A stretch of 64,000 bases of DNA from Chersky-840 sp035532735 (GTDB lineage: Bacteria > Actinomycetota > Acidimicrobiia > Acidimicrobiales > UBA8190): contig DATKQM010000046.1 of assembly GCA_035532735.1 (NCBI GenBank), positions 61,484 to 125,483 on the forward strand, written 5' to 3'. The stretch's first letter is position 1. Each line of letters starts with the position of its first letter. The notes below the pieces were generated by a model. The model ran no database searches, was not told the DNA's origin, and was given only the letters and a program-made list of their open reading frames with translations. The translations under genes were made by a program, and so were the position numbers. Of this stretch, positions 9,981 through 18,078 are shown one piece after another.

Positions 9981-11759
9981 TCAACGCTCCTCTCCGGTAT
10001 TGACGAGCACGAGACCCCGTCGGACCGACACCTCAGTCGATGCACAGGCGCGCTCGTTGTCGATGAGCCGCACCGCCCCGACGCGCGCCGCCACGAGGAG
10101 CCGCACCTCACCGGTGACCTCGGTCGGGCACTCCAAGGTGGACGGGTCGACCACCACGGCGTAGTCGGGCGTGACCGCCGGCTCGGCCACGAGCACCGCT
10201 GTCATGGCTGCGGTCACCCGCACCGGGTCGCGCTCCCCTCGCTCCACGCAGGACCGGCCGGCCAGCAGCGCCCGGTGCAGGGCCAGCGCAGCCCGCCGTT
10301 GATCAGCCGACAACCGGATGTTGCGACTCGACATGGCCAATCCGTCGACCTCGCGGACCGTGGGGCATCCCACGATCGTCACCGGGATCGACAGGTCCGC
10401 CACCATGCGCCGGACCACGGCGAGTTGCTGGAAGTCCTTCTCCCCGAAGTAGGCCCGGCACCGCCCCGACAAGGCGAAGAGCTTGGCCACCACCGTCGAG
10501 ACCCCGTCGAAATGCCCCGGACGCGACGCCCCCTCGAGGCCTTCGCTCACGCCCTCGACGTGCACAGTCGACGCGATCTGTACCGGTTGACCGCCGTACA
10601 TCTCCTCGACCGGCGGCGCGAACACGACCGACGCCCCCGCGGCCCGGGCCAGGGCCACATCGGCGTCGAGGTCTCTCGGGTAGGCGGCGAGATCGGTGGC
10701 GTCGTTGAACTGCAACGGATTGACGAACACCGTCACCGCCACGACGTCACACTGACCGCTGGCATGCTCGATGAGCGACCTGTGCCCGGCGTGCAACGCT
10801 CCCATGGTCGGAACGAGCCCGACGCTGCGTCCGAGCGCACGTTCGGTGCCGAGCACCTCGGAGAACTCCTGGGCGCTCGTCACGACCCGCATCGCCTTGG
10901 CCCGCCGAGCCCGACGACCACCGGCACCCGCCTCGGGGCGACGCGCCACGCTCGGACTCACCACGGCGGGCACGGCACCCGACGCGGCCATGTCATAGGC
11001 GGCGATGTCATGGGCGGCGATGTCATGGGCGGCGATGTCATGGATGGAGCGCTCGCCGGCCAGTCGCCGCGCCAGGGCCACGCCGGCTTCGTACCCGGGG
11101 ATCTCGGAGGGGTCGAGTGTCAGGCGATGTCGTTCGAGCGTGGCCTCGTCGCCCCGTGCGGCCGGACCCGTCAGCGCCGCGGCCGGGCCGAGCTCGACGA
11201 CGTCGGTGAGCGCGGCCCGGGCCAGGCCGACGAAGGCGTCGAGGTCCAACCCCGCCGAGGTCGCCACCCGCTCGACCTGGCCCATGAGCGCCACCAGGTG
11301 ATTCGAGGCGATGCAGGCTGCAGCGTGATAGGCGGCCCGGTGCTCGTCTTCGACGACCACGACATTGCCGTCGAGGACACCGGCCAGCTCGGCCGCCACG
11401 GGGTCGCCGGCCACGGCGAAGGTGATCCCACTGCGCAGGCGCACCCGGCCGACCTCGGCCGAAGGCAGCGGCACCAGGGGGTGCAACGAAGCCCGACGTG
11501 GGTGCGGCGCCAGCACGTCGAGTCCGAGCGCCCCCGACAGATGGAGGACCACCGTCTCGGGCTCAGGGAGGACCCGGGCGGCCACCTCGGCGATGGCCGC
11601 GTCGGGCGTGGCGATCACGAGGACGTCCACTCCCTGGGCCGCGCCGGTCACGTCGTCATGGCGCGTCAGGACGTCTCGGACGTCACATCCGGCGTCGGCG
11701 AGGGCCGCTGCCAATGAGCGACCTGCCCTTCCGGGACCGATCAGTGAGACAGTTGTCAC
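9981..11759 (-). CDS. panC: Fusion of a Rossmann/DUF2520 oxidoreductase-like domain with pantoate-beta-alanine ligase
   Basis: One frame encodes two proteins that are usually separate. Residues about 3-245 are a Rossmann domain (SLIGPGRAGRSLA) followed by a DUF2520-like helical domain (HAAACIASNHLVALMGQ). Residues about 290-592 are PanC, with VPTMGALHAGH (HIGH-like), VFVNPLQFN, FGEKDFQQL and the KMSKS-like MSSRNIRLS. A repeat-built linker rich in HDIAA and a basic stretch join them. GTG 11759 has AGAGG 6 nt upstream. An internal ATG at 10892 could start free PanC but lacks a good ribosome site. The Rossmann half may be an NAD(P)H-dependent pantoate-pathway enzyme. That role is inferred from the fusion, not shown. 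Confidence 0.93.
   Translation of the reverse strand: MTTVSLIGPGRAGRSLAAALADAGCDVRDVLTRHDDVTGAAQGVDVLVIATPDAAIAEVAARVLPEPETVVLHLSGALGLDVLAPHPRRASLHPLVPLPSAEVGRVRLRSGITFAVAGDPVAAELAGVLDGNVVVVEDEHRAAYHAAACIASNHLVALMGQVERVATSAGLDLDAFVGLARAALTDVVELGPAAALTGPAARGDEATLERHRLTLDPSEIPGYEAGVALARRLAGERSIHDIAAHDIAAHDIAAYDMAASGAVPAVVSPSVARRPEAGAGGRRARRAKAMRVVTSAQEFSEVLGTERALGRSVGLVPTMGALHAGHRSLIEHASGQCDVVAVTVFVNPLQFNDATDLAAYPRDLDADVALARAAGASVVFAPPVEEMYGGQPVQIASTVHVEGVSEGLEGASRPGHFDGVSTVVAKLFALSGRCRAYFGEKDFQQLAVVRRMVADLSIPVTIVGCPTVREVDGLAMSSRNIRLSADQRRAALALHRALLAGRSCVERGERDPVRVTAAMTAVLVAEPAVTPDYAVVVDPSTLECPTEVTGEVRLLVAARVGAVRLIDNERACASTEVSVRRGLVLVNTGEER
10985..11044 (-). repeat. 15-bp tandem repeat, four units, in the linker of the DUF2520-PanC fusion
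   Basis: Four consecutive 15-bp units (cggcgatgtcatggg and close variants) encode repeated HDIAA. The two central units are identical and the outer ones carry a few changes. The period is a multiple of three, so copy-number change would keep the frame. Confidence 0.9.
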
Positions 11760-11819
11760 CAGACACCTCTCTGCGCTCCAGCCCCTCACCGAGGGTGCCG
11801 GTCGCTCCAGGCGATCGGA

Positions 11820-12290
11820 TCAGTACCCGGCCAGTCTACCCACCACCTCGACCGCTCCACCAGCCCCTTCTCGGGCACCGGGGGGCACGAGATCGGGAGC
11901 CAACTCCGCTAAGGGATCGACCACGAAACGTCGCTCCCACATGCGGGGATGGGGCACCACGAGATCGGCGTCGTCGACCACCTGGTCGCCGACGAGGAGC
12001 ACGTCGACATCCAAGGTTCGAGGGCCCCACCGCACCTCCCGCCGGCGCTGCGCCTCGGCCTCGAGTCGTCGGGCCACCTCGAGCAGTCCCCGGGGCCCGA
12101 GCTCGGTGTCGAGCTCGACCACCAGGTTCAGATAGGGGTCCTGGCCTGCCGGTCCACCCACGGGCTCGGTCTCGTACAGGCTCGACACCGCCACCACATC
12201 GGGCAGCCCCTCCACGGCCCGACGGAGCTGGGCTTCGCGGTCACCGAGATTGGAGCCCAGTCCGAGAAAGGTGCGCACGCCGCCGCTCAC
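11820..12290 (-). CDS. folK: 6-hydroxymethyl-7,8-dihydropterin pyrophosphokinase
   Basis: Transfers pyrophosphate from ATP to hydroxymethyl-dihydropterin in folate synthesis. The 156-residue product has the family starts FLGLGSNLGDRE and SSLYETEPVG, the catalytic RWGPRTLDVDVLL and VPHPRMWERRFV. GTG 12290 overlaps the folB stop by 4 nt (GTGA), and folB supplies its substrate. The next gene on the strand, the panC fusion, begins 60 nt after its stop. Confidence 0.95.
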   Translation of the reverse strand: MSGGVRTFLGLGSNLGDREAQLRRAVEGLPDVVAVSSLYETEPVGGPAGQDPYLNLVVELDTELGPRGLLEVARRLEAEAQRRREVRWGPRTLDVDVLLVGDQVVDDADLVVPHPRMWERRFVVDPLAELAPDLVPPGAREGAGGAVEVVGRLAGY

Positions 12291-12646
12291 CGGCGCCGGT
12301 GGACGCGCACCCCGGTCGAGACGACGCTCGTCTCGAGGGGCGGGTTCAGCTTCCGGACCACCACGGTCACCGCGTCCACCCGCCGGTCCTCGAGCACCCC
12401 CTCGGCGATGGCGCCGGCCAGCGACTCGAGCAACTTCCGGGGGGGCCCGCTGATCACCGCCACCACCGCGTCGACCGCGTCGCCGTAATCGGCGGTGAGA
12501 CCGAGGTCATCGGCGGCGGCGGCCGGGGCGACGTCGAGGTAGAGGTCGAGGTCGACCTCGAAGGGCTGGGGTCGGAGCTGCTCCTCCTCGACCACGCCGT
12601 GGACCCCGTCGACGCGCAGCCCCCGCACCTCGATGCGGTCCTCCAT
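12287..12646 (-). CDS. folB: Dihydroneopterin aldolase
   Basis: Cleaves dihydroneopterin to hydroxymethyl-dihydropterin and glycolaldehyde. At 119 residues it has the family length. It begins DRIEVRGLRVDGVHGVVEEE, where the GV-E-Q-P pattern matches the conserved N-terminal strand, and ends with VVVRKLNPPLE, which carries the conserved Lys-x-Pro. An ATG at 12646 gives this length, although the frame remains open for another 450 nt upstream across the preceding gene. It begins 16 nt after the pseudo-phosphatase-like gene and overlaps folK. Confidence 0.93.
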   Translation of the reverse strand: MEDRIEVRGLRVDGVHGVVEEEQLRPQPFEVDLDLYLDVAPAAAADDLGLTADYGDAVDAVVAVISGPPRKLLESLAGAIAEGVLEDRRVDAVTVVVRKLNPPLETSVVSTGVRVHRRR

Positions 12647-12662
12647 CGGTTCGAACCCGAGC

Positions 12663-13175
12663 TCAGGTGGTGCCGCCGACGCCGAGCTCAGAGGCCCGGG
12701 CCACCATGTCGAGCCCCGGGGGCCCCATGGGGTGACCGATGAGCCGCTCGACCACGGCGATGGATTGCGGGCCTCCCGGGAGCCGGGAGCTCCACAAGAG
12801 GTACCCGGCGACGATGCCCATGATCCGGTCGCCGAGCTCCTCTTGGTGCACGAGCAGCCGCTCGCCGGCGCGCAACCAACCATCGAGGTTCTTGAACAGG
12901 TCCAACAAGGTCTCGCGCACGTCGCCGGTCGAGGGGAGGGGGAAGTGCGACCACACGAGCTCGCCCTCGTCGTAGGCGGCGAGGTTGTGGGGCGACGGCA
13001 ACAGCGACACCACCCGGTTGAACCCCTGGACCCGCAACCAGATGATCTCCTCCTGGCGCCGCACCCGGCGGTGATGCGGCGCGAACCCGCCGGGCCGCTC
13101 ACTCACCGCCAGCTGGTCCTTCACGATCCATGTGAAATTGCGCGGGGGGATCCCCGCCGCCCACTTCCCCTTCAC
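12663..13175 (-). CDS. Dual-specificity-phosphatase-like protein with the catalytic Cys replaced (pseudo-phosphatase)
   Basis: A 170-residue protein that reads like a small protein-phosphatase fold: WIVKDQLAVSERPG at the start, then FNRVVSLLPSPHNL and HFPLP, the spacing seen in dual-specificity phosphatases. The P-loop signature HCx5R is HQEELGDR here, so the nucleophilic Cys is Gln while the His and Arg stay in register. Phosphatase activity by the usual mechanism is therefore not expected; substrate or protein binding is possible. GTG 13175 follows AAGGGG by 6 nt. It sits between folP and folB, with short gaps on both sides, so it is likely co-expressed with folate synthesis. The fold assignment is by eye; the gene itself is clear. 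Confidence 0.7.
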   Translation of the reverse strand: MKGKWAAGIPPRNFTWIVKDQLAVSERPGGFAPHHRRVRRQEEIIWLRVQGFNRVVSLLPSPHNLAAYDEGELVWSHFPLPSTGDVRETLLDLFKNLDGWLRAGERLLVHQEELGDRIMGIVAGYLLWSSRLPGGPQSIAVVERLIGHPMGPPGLDMVARASELGVGGTT

Positions 13176-13236
13176 TCCTGGCCCCTTGATCTGGTCATCG
13201 TCCCTCGCCTCGGCACTGCCCCGATCGACATCCTGC

Positions 13237-14064
13237 TCACGACTCGGCCCCGCTCCGAACAGCCGGCCGCGGTCCCGGCACTCCGAGGCGCGTCGTCCCC
13301 ACCAGGGTGGCCGCTTCCACCGCACTCGACACGTCGTGGACCCGGACCATCGACGCCCCCGCCAGCATGGCCCACGTGGCCGTGGCGATGGAACCCGCCA
13401 GCCGATCCGTGGCCGGTCCGGGCTCGCCCCCCGGCCCCGCCGCCAGACGCCCCAGAAAGGTCTTGCGGCTCGTCCCCACGAGCACCGGGAGCCCGTCGGT
13501 CACGAGCTCGGGGAGATGGAGCAAAAGAGCCAGGTTGTGCTCGGACGTCTTGCCGAAGCCGATACCGGGGTCCACCCACACCTCGTCCACCCCGGCTTCG
13601 AGCGCTCGACGCGCCCGATCGCGCAGGAACCCGTGGACCTCGGCGACGACGTCGCCATAGCGCGGGTCGTGCTGCATGGTCCGCGGCGCGCCCTGCATGT
13701 GCATGGCCACCCATCCCACCCCGGACTCCGCCGCCACGGGCCACAGTGACGCCGAGATGTCGTTGACGAGTGTCGCCCCGGCGTCGACCGCCGCCTCGGC
13801 CACGGCCCGCTTGACGGTGTCGATCGACACCCGGACATGCCCGGCGAGGGCTGCCACGACCGGCACTACCCGGGCCAACTCCTCGCGCTCGGACACCGGC
13901 TCGGCACCGGGTCGACTCGACTCCCCGCCCACGTCCACCACATCGGCACCGTGCCGGGCCATGTCGAGTCCATGGGCCACGGCCCGCTGCTCGTCGAGAA
14001 AGAGACCGCCGTCGTAGAACGAGTCCGGGGTGACGTTGAGCACACCCATGACCCGAGGTCGCAT
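13237..14064 (-). CDS. folP: Dihydropteroate synthase
   Basis: Joins hydroxymethyl-dihydropterin pyrophosphate to p-aminobenzoate, and is the target of sulfonamides. The 275-residue TIM barrel has VMGVLNVTPDSFYDGG, GADVVDVGGESSRPGA, VNDISAS, HMQGAPRTMQ, VWVDPGIGFGKTSEHN and a terminal VRVHDV. ATG 14064 has no ribosome site but lies 6 nt downstream of TAACCT, so a separate leaderless start for folP and the genes after it is plausible even though folE ends only 62 nt upstream. Confidence 0.95.
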   Translation of the reverse strand: MRPRVMGVLNVTPDSFYDGGLFLDEQRAVAHGLDMARHGADVVDVGGESSRPGAEPVSEREELARVVPVVAALAGHVRVSIDTVKRAVAEAAVDAGATLVNDISASLWPVAAESGVGWVAMHMQGAPRTMQHDPRYGDVVAEVHGFLRDRARRALEAGVDEVWVDPGIGFGKTSEHNLALLLHLPELVTDGLPVLVGTSRKTFLGRLAAGPGGEPGPATDRLAGSIATATWAMLAGASMVRVHDVSSAVEAATLVGTTRLGVPGPRPAVRSGAES

Positions 14065-14070
14065 GTCCGT

Positions 14071-14076
14071 AGGTTA
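14071..14076 (-). promoter_or_regulatory. -10 box, likely leaderless promoter of folP
   Basis: On the minus strand TAACCT stands 6 nt before ATG 14064, with no Shine-Dalgarno sequence. Confidence 0.35.
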
Positions 14077-14126
14077 GAGGTGTCGTCTGGGCCCAGAAAT
14101 AGCCGACACCGGTCTCCACGACGACC

Positions 14127-14696
14127 TCAGCGGCCATGGATGTACTGCATGGCCTCGGCCCGGGTCCTGGGGTCGTCTCTGAACAGGCCCCGCACCGCCG
14201 AGGTGATGGTGAGGGTTCCGGGCTTCTTCACACCCCGCATCGCCATGCACAGATGCTCGGCCTCGACCACCACGAGCACACCGCGCGGCGCCAGGACCCG
14301 CTCCATGGTGTCGGCGATCTGCGTGGTCATCCGCTCTTGGACCTGGAGACGTCGCGCGTAGGACTCGACGAGGCGGGCCAGTTTCGACAACCCCGTCACC
14401 CGGCCGTCGTCTCCGGGGATGTACCCCACGTGCACCTTTCCCATGAACGGCACCATGTGGTGCTCGCACAGCGAGGCGAAGGGGATGTCGCGCACCATGA
14501 CCATCTGGTCGTGCTCCACCGCGAACGAGACGGTGAGATACCTCTCGGGGTCGTCGTTGAGCCCCGCCAACAATTCCTCGTACATCGAAGCCACCCGGCG
14601 CGGCGTGGCCAGCAGCCCGTCGCGCCTCGGGTCTTCACCGATGGCCTCGAGCAGCTCACCCACCAACCGCTCGACGCGGTCGCGATCGACGGTCAC
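14127..14696 (-). CDS. folE: GTP cyclohydrolase I
   Basis: Converts GTP to dihydroneopterin triphosphate, the entry step of folate synthesis. The 189-residue product carries the zinc ligands in SLCEHHMVPF and in HLCMAMRGV, the GYIPGDDGRVTGLSKLARLV segment and the QERMTTQIAD helix. Start GTG 14696 gives the normal length; no strong ribosome site is visible. It is 42 nt after hpt on the same strand and upstream of folP, folB and folK, so all core pterin-branch enzymes except the dihydroneopterin triphosphate pyrophosphatase are here. Confidence 0.95.
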   Translation of the reverse strand: MTVDRDRVERLVGELLEAIGEDPRRDGLLATPRRVASMYEELLAGLNDDPERYLTVSFAVEHDQMVMVRDIPFASLCEHHMVPFMGKVHVGYIPGDDGRVTGLSKLARLVESYARRLQVQERMTTQIADTMERVLAPRGVLVVVEAEHLCMAMRGVKKPGTLTITSAVRGLFRDDPRTRAEAMQYIHGR

Positions 14697-14738
14697 CGGC
14701 GCCAGTGCCCAGTGATTGGGGACCCCGTGACTGGGAAC

Positions 14739-15350
14739 TCAGTCAACGGGGACGGGGCCCTGATACACCCGGATGTCGGGCACATTGCGGTAACGCTCGG
14801 CGACGTCGAGGCCGTATCCCACGACGAAGTCCGGAGGGATGGGGAACCCGACGTACTTGAGATCCAACTTGGCTCGTTGGCGTCCTTCTTTGACGAGCAG
14901 CGCGCACACCTCGAGGCTTGCCGGCCGCCGGGCGAGAAGGCTCCGACGCAGATACGACAGGGTGAGCCCGCTGTCGACGATGTCCTCCACCACCAGGACG
15001 TGACGGTCGGTGAGGTCGGAGTCGAGGTCCTTCACGATCCTGACCACACCACTGGTCGTCGTGGCCGACCCGTACGACGCCACGGCCATGACGTCGATCT
15101 CGACGGGCAGAGCGATGGCCCGGGCCAGGTCGCTCATGAACACGAAGGCGCCTTTGAGGACGCCGACGAGCAGCGGGGGGCGGCCCTCGTAGTCAGCAGT
15201 GAGCTCGTCGCCGAGCTCCGCCACTCTCTTGTGCAGGACGTCCTCGGCGACCACGACCTGACCCAGATCGGGGTCGTGGAGCCACCTGTCGCTCGTCACC
15301 GTTTCGCCGCTGGGCCCATGGTGCGTCCCTCGGTCATCGGGCGCCGACAC
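14739..15350 (-). CDS. hpt: Hypoxanthine (guanine) phosphoribosyltransferase
   Basis: Purine salvage enzyme forming IMP or GMP from PRPP. It shows the PRPP-binding VLVVEDIVDSGLTL, an LLVGVLKGAFVFMSDLARA flap and the VGYGLDVAERYRN end of the family. GTG 15350 overlaps the tilS stop by 17 nt and gives 203 residues; GTG 15299 would give a more typical 186 residues. The tilS-hpt order is widespread in Gram-positive genomes (known context). The first 18 residues are low-complexity and could be untranslated. Confidence 0.93.
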   Translation of the reverse strand: MSAPDDRGTHHGPSGETVTSDRWLHDPDLGQVVVAEDVLHKRVAELGDELTADYEGRPPLLVGVLKGAFVFMSDLARAIALPVEIDVMAVASYGSATTTSGVVRIVKDLDSDLTDRHVLVVEDIVDSGLTLSYLRRSLLARRPASLEVCALLVKEGRQRAKLDLKYVGFPIPPDFVVGYGLDVAERYRNVPDIRVYQGPVPVD

Positions 15351-16245
15351 TACCGGACGCTTCTGGGCCGACCGGCTCCGAAGACAACGTCCCTCGCGAC
15401 CGTCGGACCCGAGTCCCCGGGGCCACGTCGGTGGCCCCCATCTGGCCCCGGGCCACGGCGAGGACCCGCTCCACCGCCGCCAGGTCGGGGGGGTGCGGCC
15501 CGGGACCGCGCAGCCAACGACGCGTGGCCCGGCGCGCCAAGGGCGCCGGCGCGGCGGCGAGCGCCTTGGCGTCAGAGGGGTCGATCCCCCCCGCGAGCTC
15601 CTCGAGGAGCCGCGCCTCGTCGCTCAGGACCCCGGCCTGGCGGGCCAACACCGGCACCAGGTCGCGACCGGCGATGGCGCTGGCCAGGGGAAGCAGCTCG
15701 TGACGGACCCGGTTGCGGACGAAGCGCCGGTCGGTGTTGGAAGGGTCGCGAACGGGATCGAGCCCGAGCTCCGCACACAGGGCGTGGGTCTCCGACCGGC
15801 GGATGCCGAGCAGAGGATGGTCGGGACCGGGCACCATTCCGGCCAATCCGTCGAGGCCCGCACCGCGCAGGAGATTGACCATCACCGTCTCGGCCTGGTC
15901 GTCCATGGTGTGACCGGTGGCGGAGCCCCGAGGCAGGACACCGAGCCGGGCGGCCCGGGCCCGGGCCTCGAGGTTCGGGCCCGGGCCGACTTCGACCGTC
16001 TCCCCCCGGTAGTCGGCACCGAATCGAGCTGCGGCCGCCGCCACCACGTCACCTTCGGCGTCCGAGCCCCTCCGTAGGCCGTGGTCGACGTGGACGGCCG
16101 TGACGACACACCCGGCCGCCACCGCCAGTGCCAGCAGGGCCAGCGAGTCGGGACCGCCCGACACAGCGCAGACGAGCGGTGAGCCGGGGGGAGGGAACGT
16201 GCAGTCGTCGAGCAGCAGGTCGAGGGCGCCCACGGGCGACGCCAT
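15334..16245 (-). CDS. tilS: tRNA(Ile)-lysidine synthase
   Basis: Modifies the wobble C of tRNA-Ile(CAU) to lysidine so that it reads AUA. The PP-loop ATPase signature is CAVSGGPDSLALL, followed by AVHVDHGLRRGSDAE and GHTMDDQAETVMVNLLRGAGLDGL. The 303-residue product has a short C-terminal region, as in actinobacterial forms. ATG 16245 shares one base with the stop of the upstream peptidase gene (TGATG), an arrangement typical of reinitiation. The frame is open far upstream, but that part overlaps the peptidase and is not coding in this frame. Confidence 0.94.
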   Translation of the reverse strand: MASPVGALDLLLDDCTFPPPGSPLVCAVSGGPDSLALLALAVAAGCVVTAVHVDHGLRRGSDAEGDVVAAAAARFGADYRGETVEVGPGPNLEARARAARLGVLPRGSATGHTMDDQAETVMVNLLRGAGLDGLAGMVPGPDHPLLGIRRSETHALCAELGLDPVRDPSNTDRRFVRNRVRHELLPLASAIAGRDLVPVLARQAGVLSDEARLLEELAGGIDPSDAKALAAAPAPLARRATRRWLRGPGPHPPDLAAVERVLAVARGQMGATDVAPGTRVRRSRGTLSSEPVGPEASGSVGAR

Positions 16246-17336
16246 CAGCCTGTGGCGAGCCGAGCCGGTCCGACGCGCGTCACCCACGTCTCGGGATGGC
16301 GGATCTCGTCCATGGTGGGAAGCATCTCCGGCCCCTCCCACACCCGGTTGAGCAGCTCTTGTCCCCCCGTCGCCTCCACGGCCCGGATGAACCGCTCGCC
16401 CGCCTCGTACTGGCGGAGCTTGGCCTCGAGGCCGACCAGCTGTTGCAACAGCCGAGAGGGCAGGCTGGCCCGCCGACGTCGTTCCCGCAACACCCGCGAG
16501 AACATGGCCGCGTCGGGGATGGCTTCTGCCCCGGCCCGGTCCATGGTGATGTCGCCGTGTCCCTCGAGCAGGCTCATCATCGCCTGGATCCGACCGATCA
16601 CCTCGAGCTGCTCGGGAGGGGCGACCAACCCGAGCATCCCGGCCTCTTCGAGGGGATTGTGCCCCGCCCGCACCGCGGCGGCGGCTCGGCGCAGGGCGTC
16701 CGCGAAGCGCTTCGGGTCCGGAGCCATACCCGACATGGCCTGGTCGACGAGGGAGAGGAAGTGGGGCCGCAACCACGGGACGCCGGTGAACTGGCACCGG
16801 TGGGTGACCTCGTGGAGCGCGATCCACAGCCGGAATTGCTTGGTCGAGAACCCGTGACGTTTCTCGAGGGCCACGATGTTCGGGCCCACGTAGGAGACGA
16901 CGCCCCCGGTGTCCTCACCCTCTGCCAACAAGAGGTCGTACTGGCCCAGGACCCGGGTGGCCATCCACCCCAGGACGAGGCCCATCTGCGCTCCCGTGGC
17001 CCGACGGGTCGCCCCGGCCAAGGGTCCCTGGAGGCTTCCCACTTCGAGCTTGTCGAGGACGGGCTCGAGCAACCGGCGGAACGAGGTGACATTGGCCCGA
17101 ACCCAGCCGGCGCGATCAAGGACCACAGCGGCCGCATTCCCGGTGGCCGGACGGAGCCCGGTGGCCGCGATCACCATGGCTTCGGCGCGCGTCGTCGCCT
17201 CGGAGAAATCGGCTTCGAGCTCGGCCATGGTGGCCGCGTCGAGGGTCCCGGCCCCGGGCGGGCCCAACAGTGAGCCTCGCGTGCCCACCCAGGTGGCGAC
17301 GCGTTGGGCCACGTCCCACGATACGGGGCTGGTCAC
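16245..17336 (-). CDS. Zincin-like metallopeptidase, DUF2342 / F420-associated family
   Basis: A 363-residue protein with the HEVTH metallopeptidase motif in LWIALHEVTHRCQF and a second conserved block, GPNIVALEK, upstream of it. It matches the actinobacterial zincin family often annotated as F420-biosynthesis-associated. That label comes from genome context and no substrate is known. It precedes tilS and overlaps it by one base. GTG 17336 has no ribosome site but lies 7 nt after TACACT. No signal peptide, so probably cytoplasmic. Confidence 0.85.
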   Translation of the reverse strand: MTSPVSWDVAQRVATWVGTRGSLLGPPGAGTLDAATMAELEADFSEATTRAEAMVIAATGLRPATGNAAAVVLDRAGWVRANVTSFRRLLEPVLDKLEVGSLQGPLAGATRRATGAQMGLVLGWMATRVLGQYDLLLAEGEDTGGVVSYVGPNIVALEKRHGFSTKQFRLWIALHEVTHRCQFTGVPWLRPHFLSLVDQAMSGMAPDPKRFADALRRAAAAVRAGHNPLEEAGMLGLVAPPEQLEVIGRIQAMMSLLEGHGDITMDRAGAEAIPDAAMFSRVLRERRRRASLPSRLLQQLVGLEAKLRQYEAGERFIRAVEATGGQELLNRVWEGPEMLPTMDEIRHPETWVTRVGPARLATG

Positions 17337-17343
17337 GACGCCC

Positions 17344-17349
17344 AGTGTA
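17344..17349 (-). promoter_or_regulatory. -10 box, likely leaderless promoter of the zincin-tilS-hpt-fol operon
   Basis: TACACT on the minus strand ends 7 nt before GTG 17336. It is the first promoter-like element upstream of the long biosynthetic block. Confidence 0.45.
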
Positions 17350-17375
17350 GGGAGTCGCAGACCGTCTGCGCCTTC

Positions 17376-17582
17376 TCAGGCGATCTTCTTGCCCCGCAGC
17401 CTGGGCGTACTGGGGCTGAGGTGCAGGCAGCAGTACTCGTCGTCGTTGTAGATCGACAACTTGGTGTCACACCCCGGCTCGGTACAGACCCGGCCCGACG
17501 CGAACCTGCGTGACGGGCGGCCGTATCCCGTGAACGCCGTGGCTCCGATCGACTGATCGCCAAACTCGGTGCGGTCTTCCAT
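17376..17582 (-). CDS. Small Cys-rich protein, possible zinc binder
   Basis: A 68-residue protein of unknown role. Its core, RVCTEPGCDTKLSIYNDDEY followed by CCLH, offers C-x4-C and CC-x-H ligands. This resembles short actinobacterial proteins with a conserved CGTxLSxYN core. ATG 17582 has GGAGG 10 nt upstream; a TTG three codons earlier is the alternative. It is a single gene with 39 nt to the peptidase start. A decayed relative with the same ASGR-C-CDT-LS-Y pattern lies at 63754-63852. Confidence 0.7.
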   Translation of the reverse strand: MEDRTEFGDQSIGATAFTGYGRPSRRFASGRVCTEPGCDTKLSIYNDDEYCCLHLSPSTPRLRGKKIA

Positions 17583-17779
17583 ACCCCTCAAACCTCCCGC
17601 CGCTCATGGTGTTTGGCTTCCTATCGACGCCTGGAACCGGTGTCGTGAGGGGGCGGGGGGGTCGTTGTGCAATCGTTGTGAATTGGCTGCGAGGCGCCAA
17701 CAGGGCCATGGCGGACGTGGCAGGCCGTGCCTGAGAGGCGCTCGATCTGATCGAGCGGGCCAGCGGGGAACCTGGCCGC

Positions 17780-18052
17780 TCAGTTCGACTGGCCCGACGC
17801 CTGGCGCCGTTCCTCTTCGGTGATGGCGTCGTGGACCCGTTGCCGCAGTGATTCGGGGACGTGATCCTTGCACCGGTTGGCGATCACCCTGCGCAGATCG
17901 GACTCGAAATCAAAAGCGCCCAGACACGGCGCACACTCGTCGAGGTGCTCACGGATCTCCGACCGACGCTCGTCGGTGAGCTCACCGTCGAGATAGTGAT
18001 AGAGCCGTTCGATCGTCTCGTTGCAATCGAGCTCGGATTCTTCGGACCCCAT
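17780..18052 (-). CDS. rsrA: Zinc-containing anti-sigma factor RsrA
   Basis: Holds SigR inactive until disulfide stress oxidises its cysteines (established for the family). The 90-residue product has the N-terminal ELDCNETIERLYHYLDGEL and the ZAS motif HLDECAPC (H-x3-C-x2-C). I start it at ATG 18052, which has GGAGAA 6 nt upstream; ATG 18067 would add five residues. It begins 26 nt after the sigR stop, the usual sigR-rsrA order. About 200 bp without a gene separates it from the small Cys-rich gene. Confidence 0.9.
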   Translation of the reverse strand: MGSEESELDCNETIERLYHYLDGELTDERRSEIREHLDECAPCLGAFDFESDLRRVIANRCKDHVPESLRQRVHDAITEEERRQASGQSN

Positions 18053-18078
18053 CTGGTGTTCTCCCATCAATCCCGAGG

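Noticed and set aside
10890..10892. Separate panC gene starting at an internal ATG
   Set aside because: No ribosome site, and the upstream frame is continuous with conserved domain sequence, so a fusion is the simpler reading.
10985..11044. CRISPR-like repeat array
   Set aside because: Units are 15 bp with no spacers, in frame within a coding linker.
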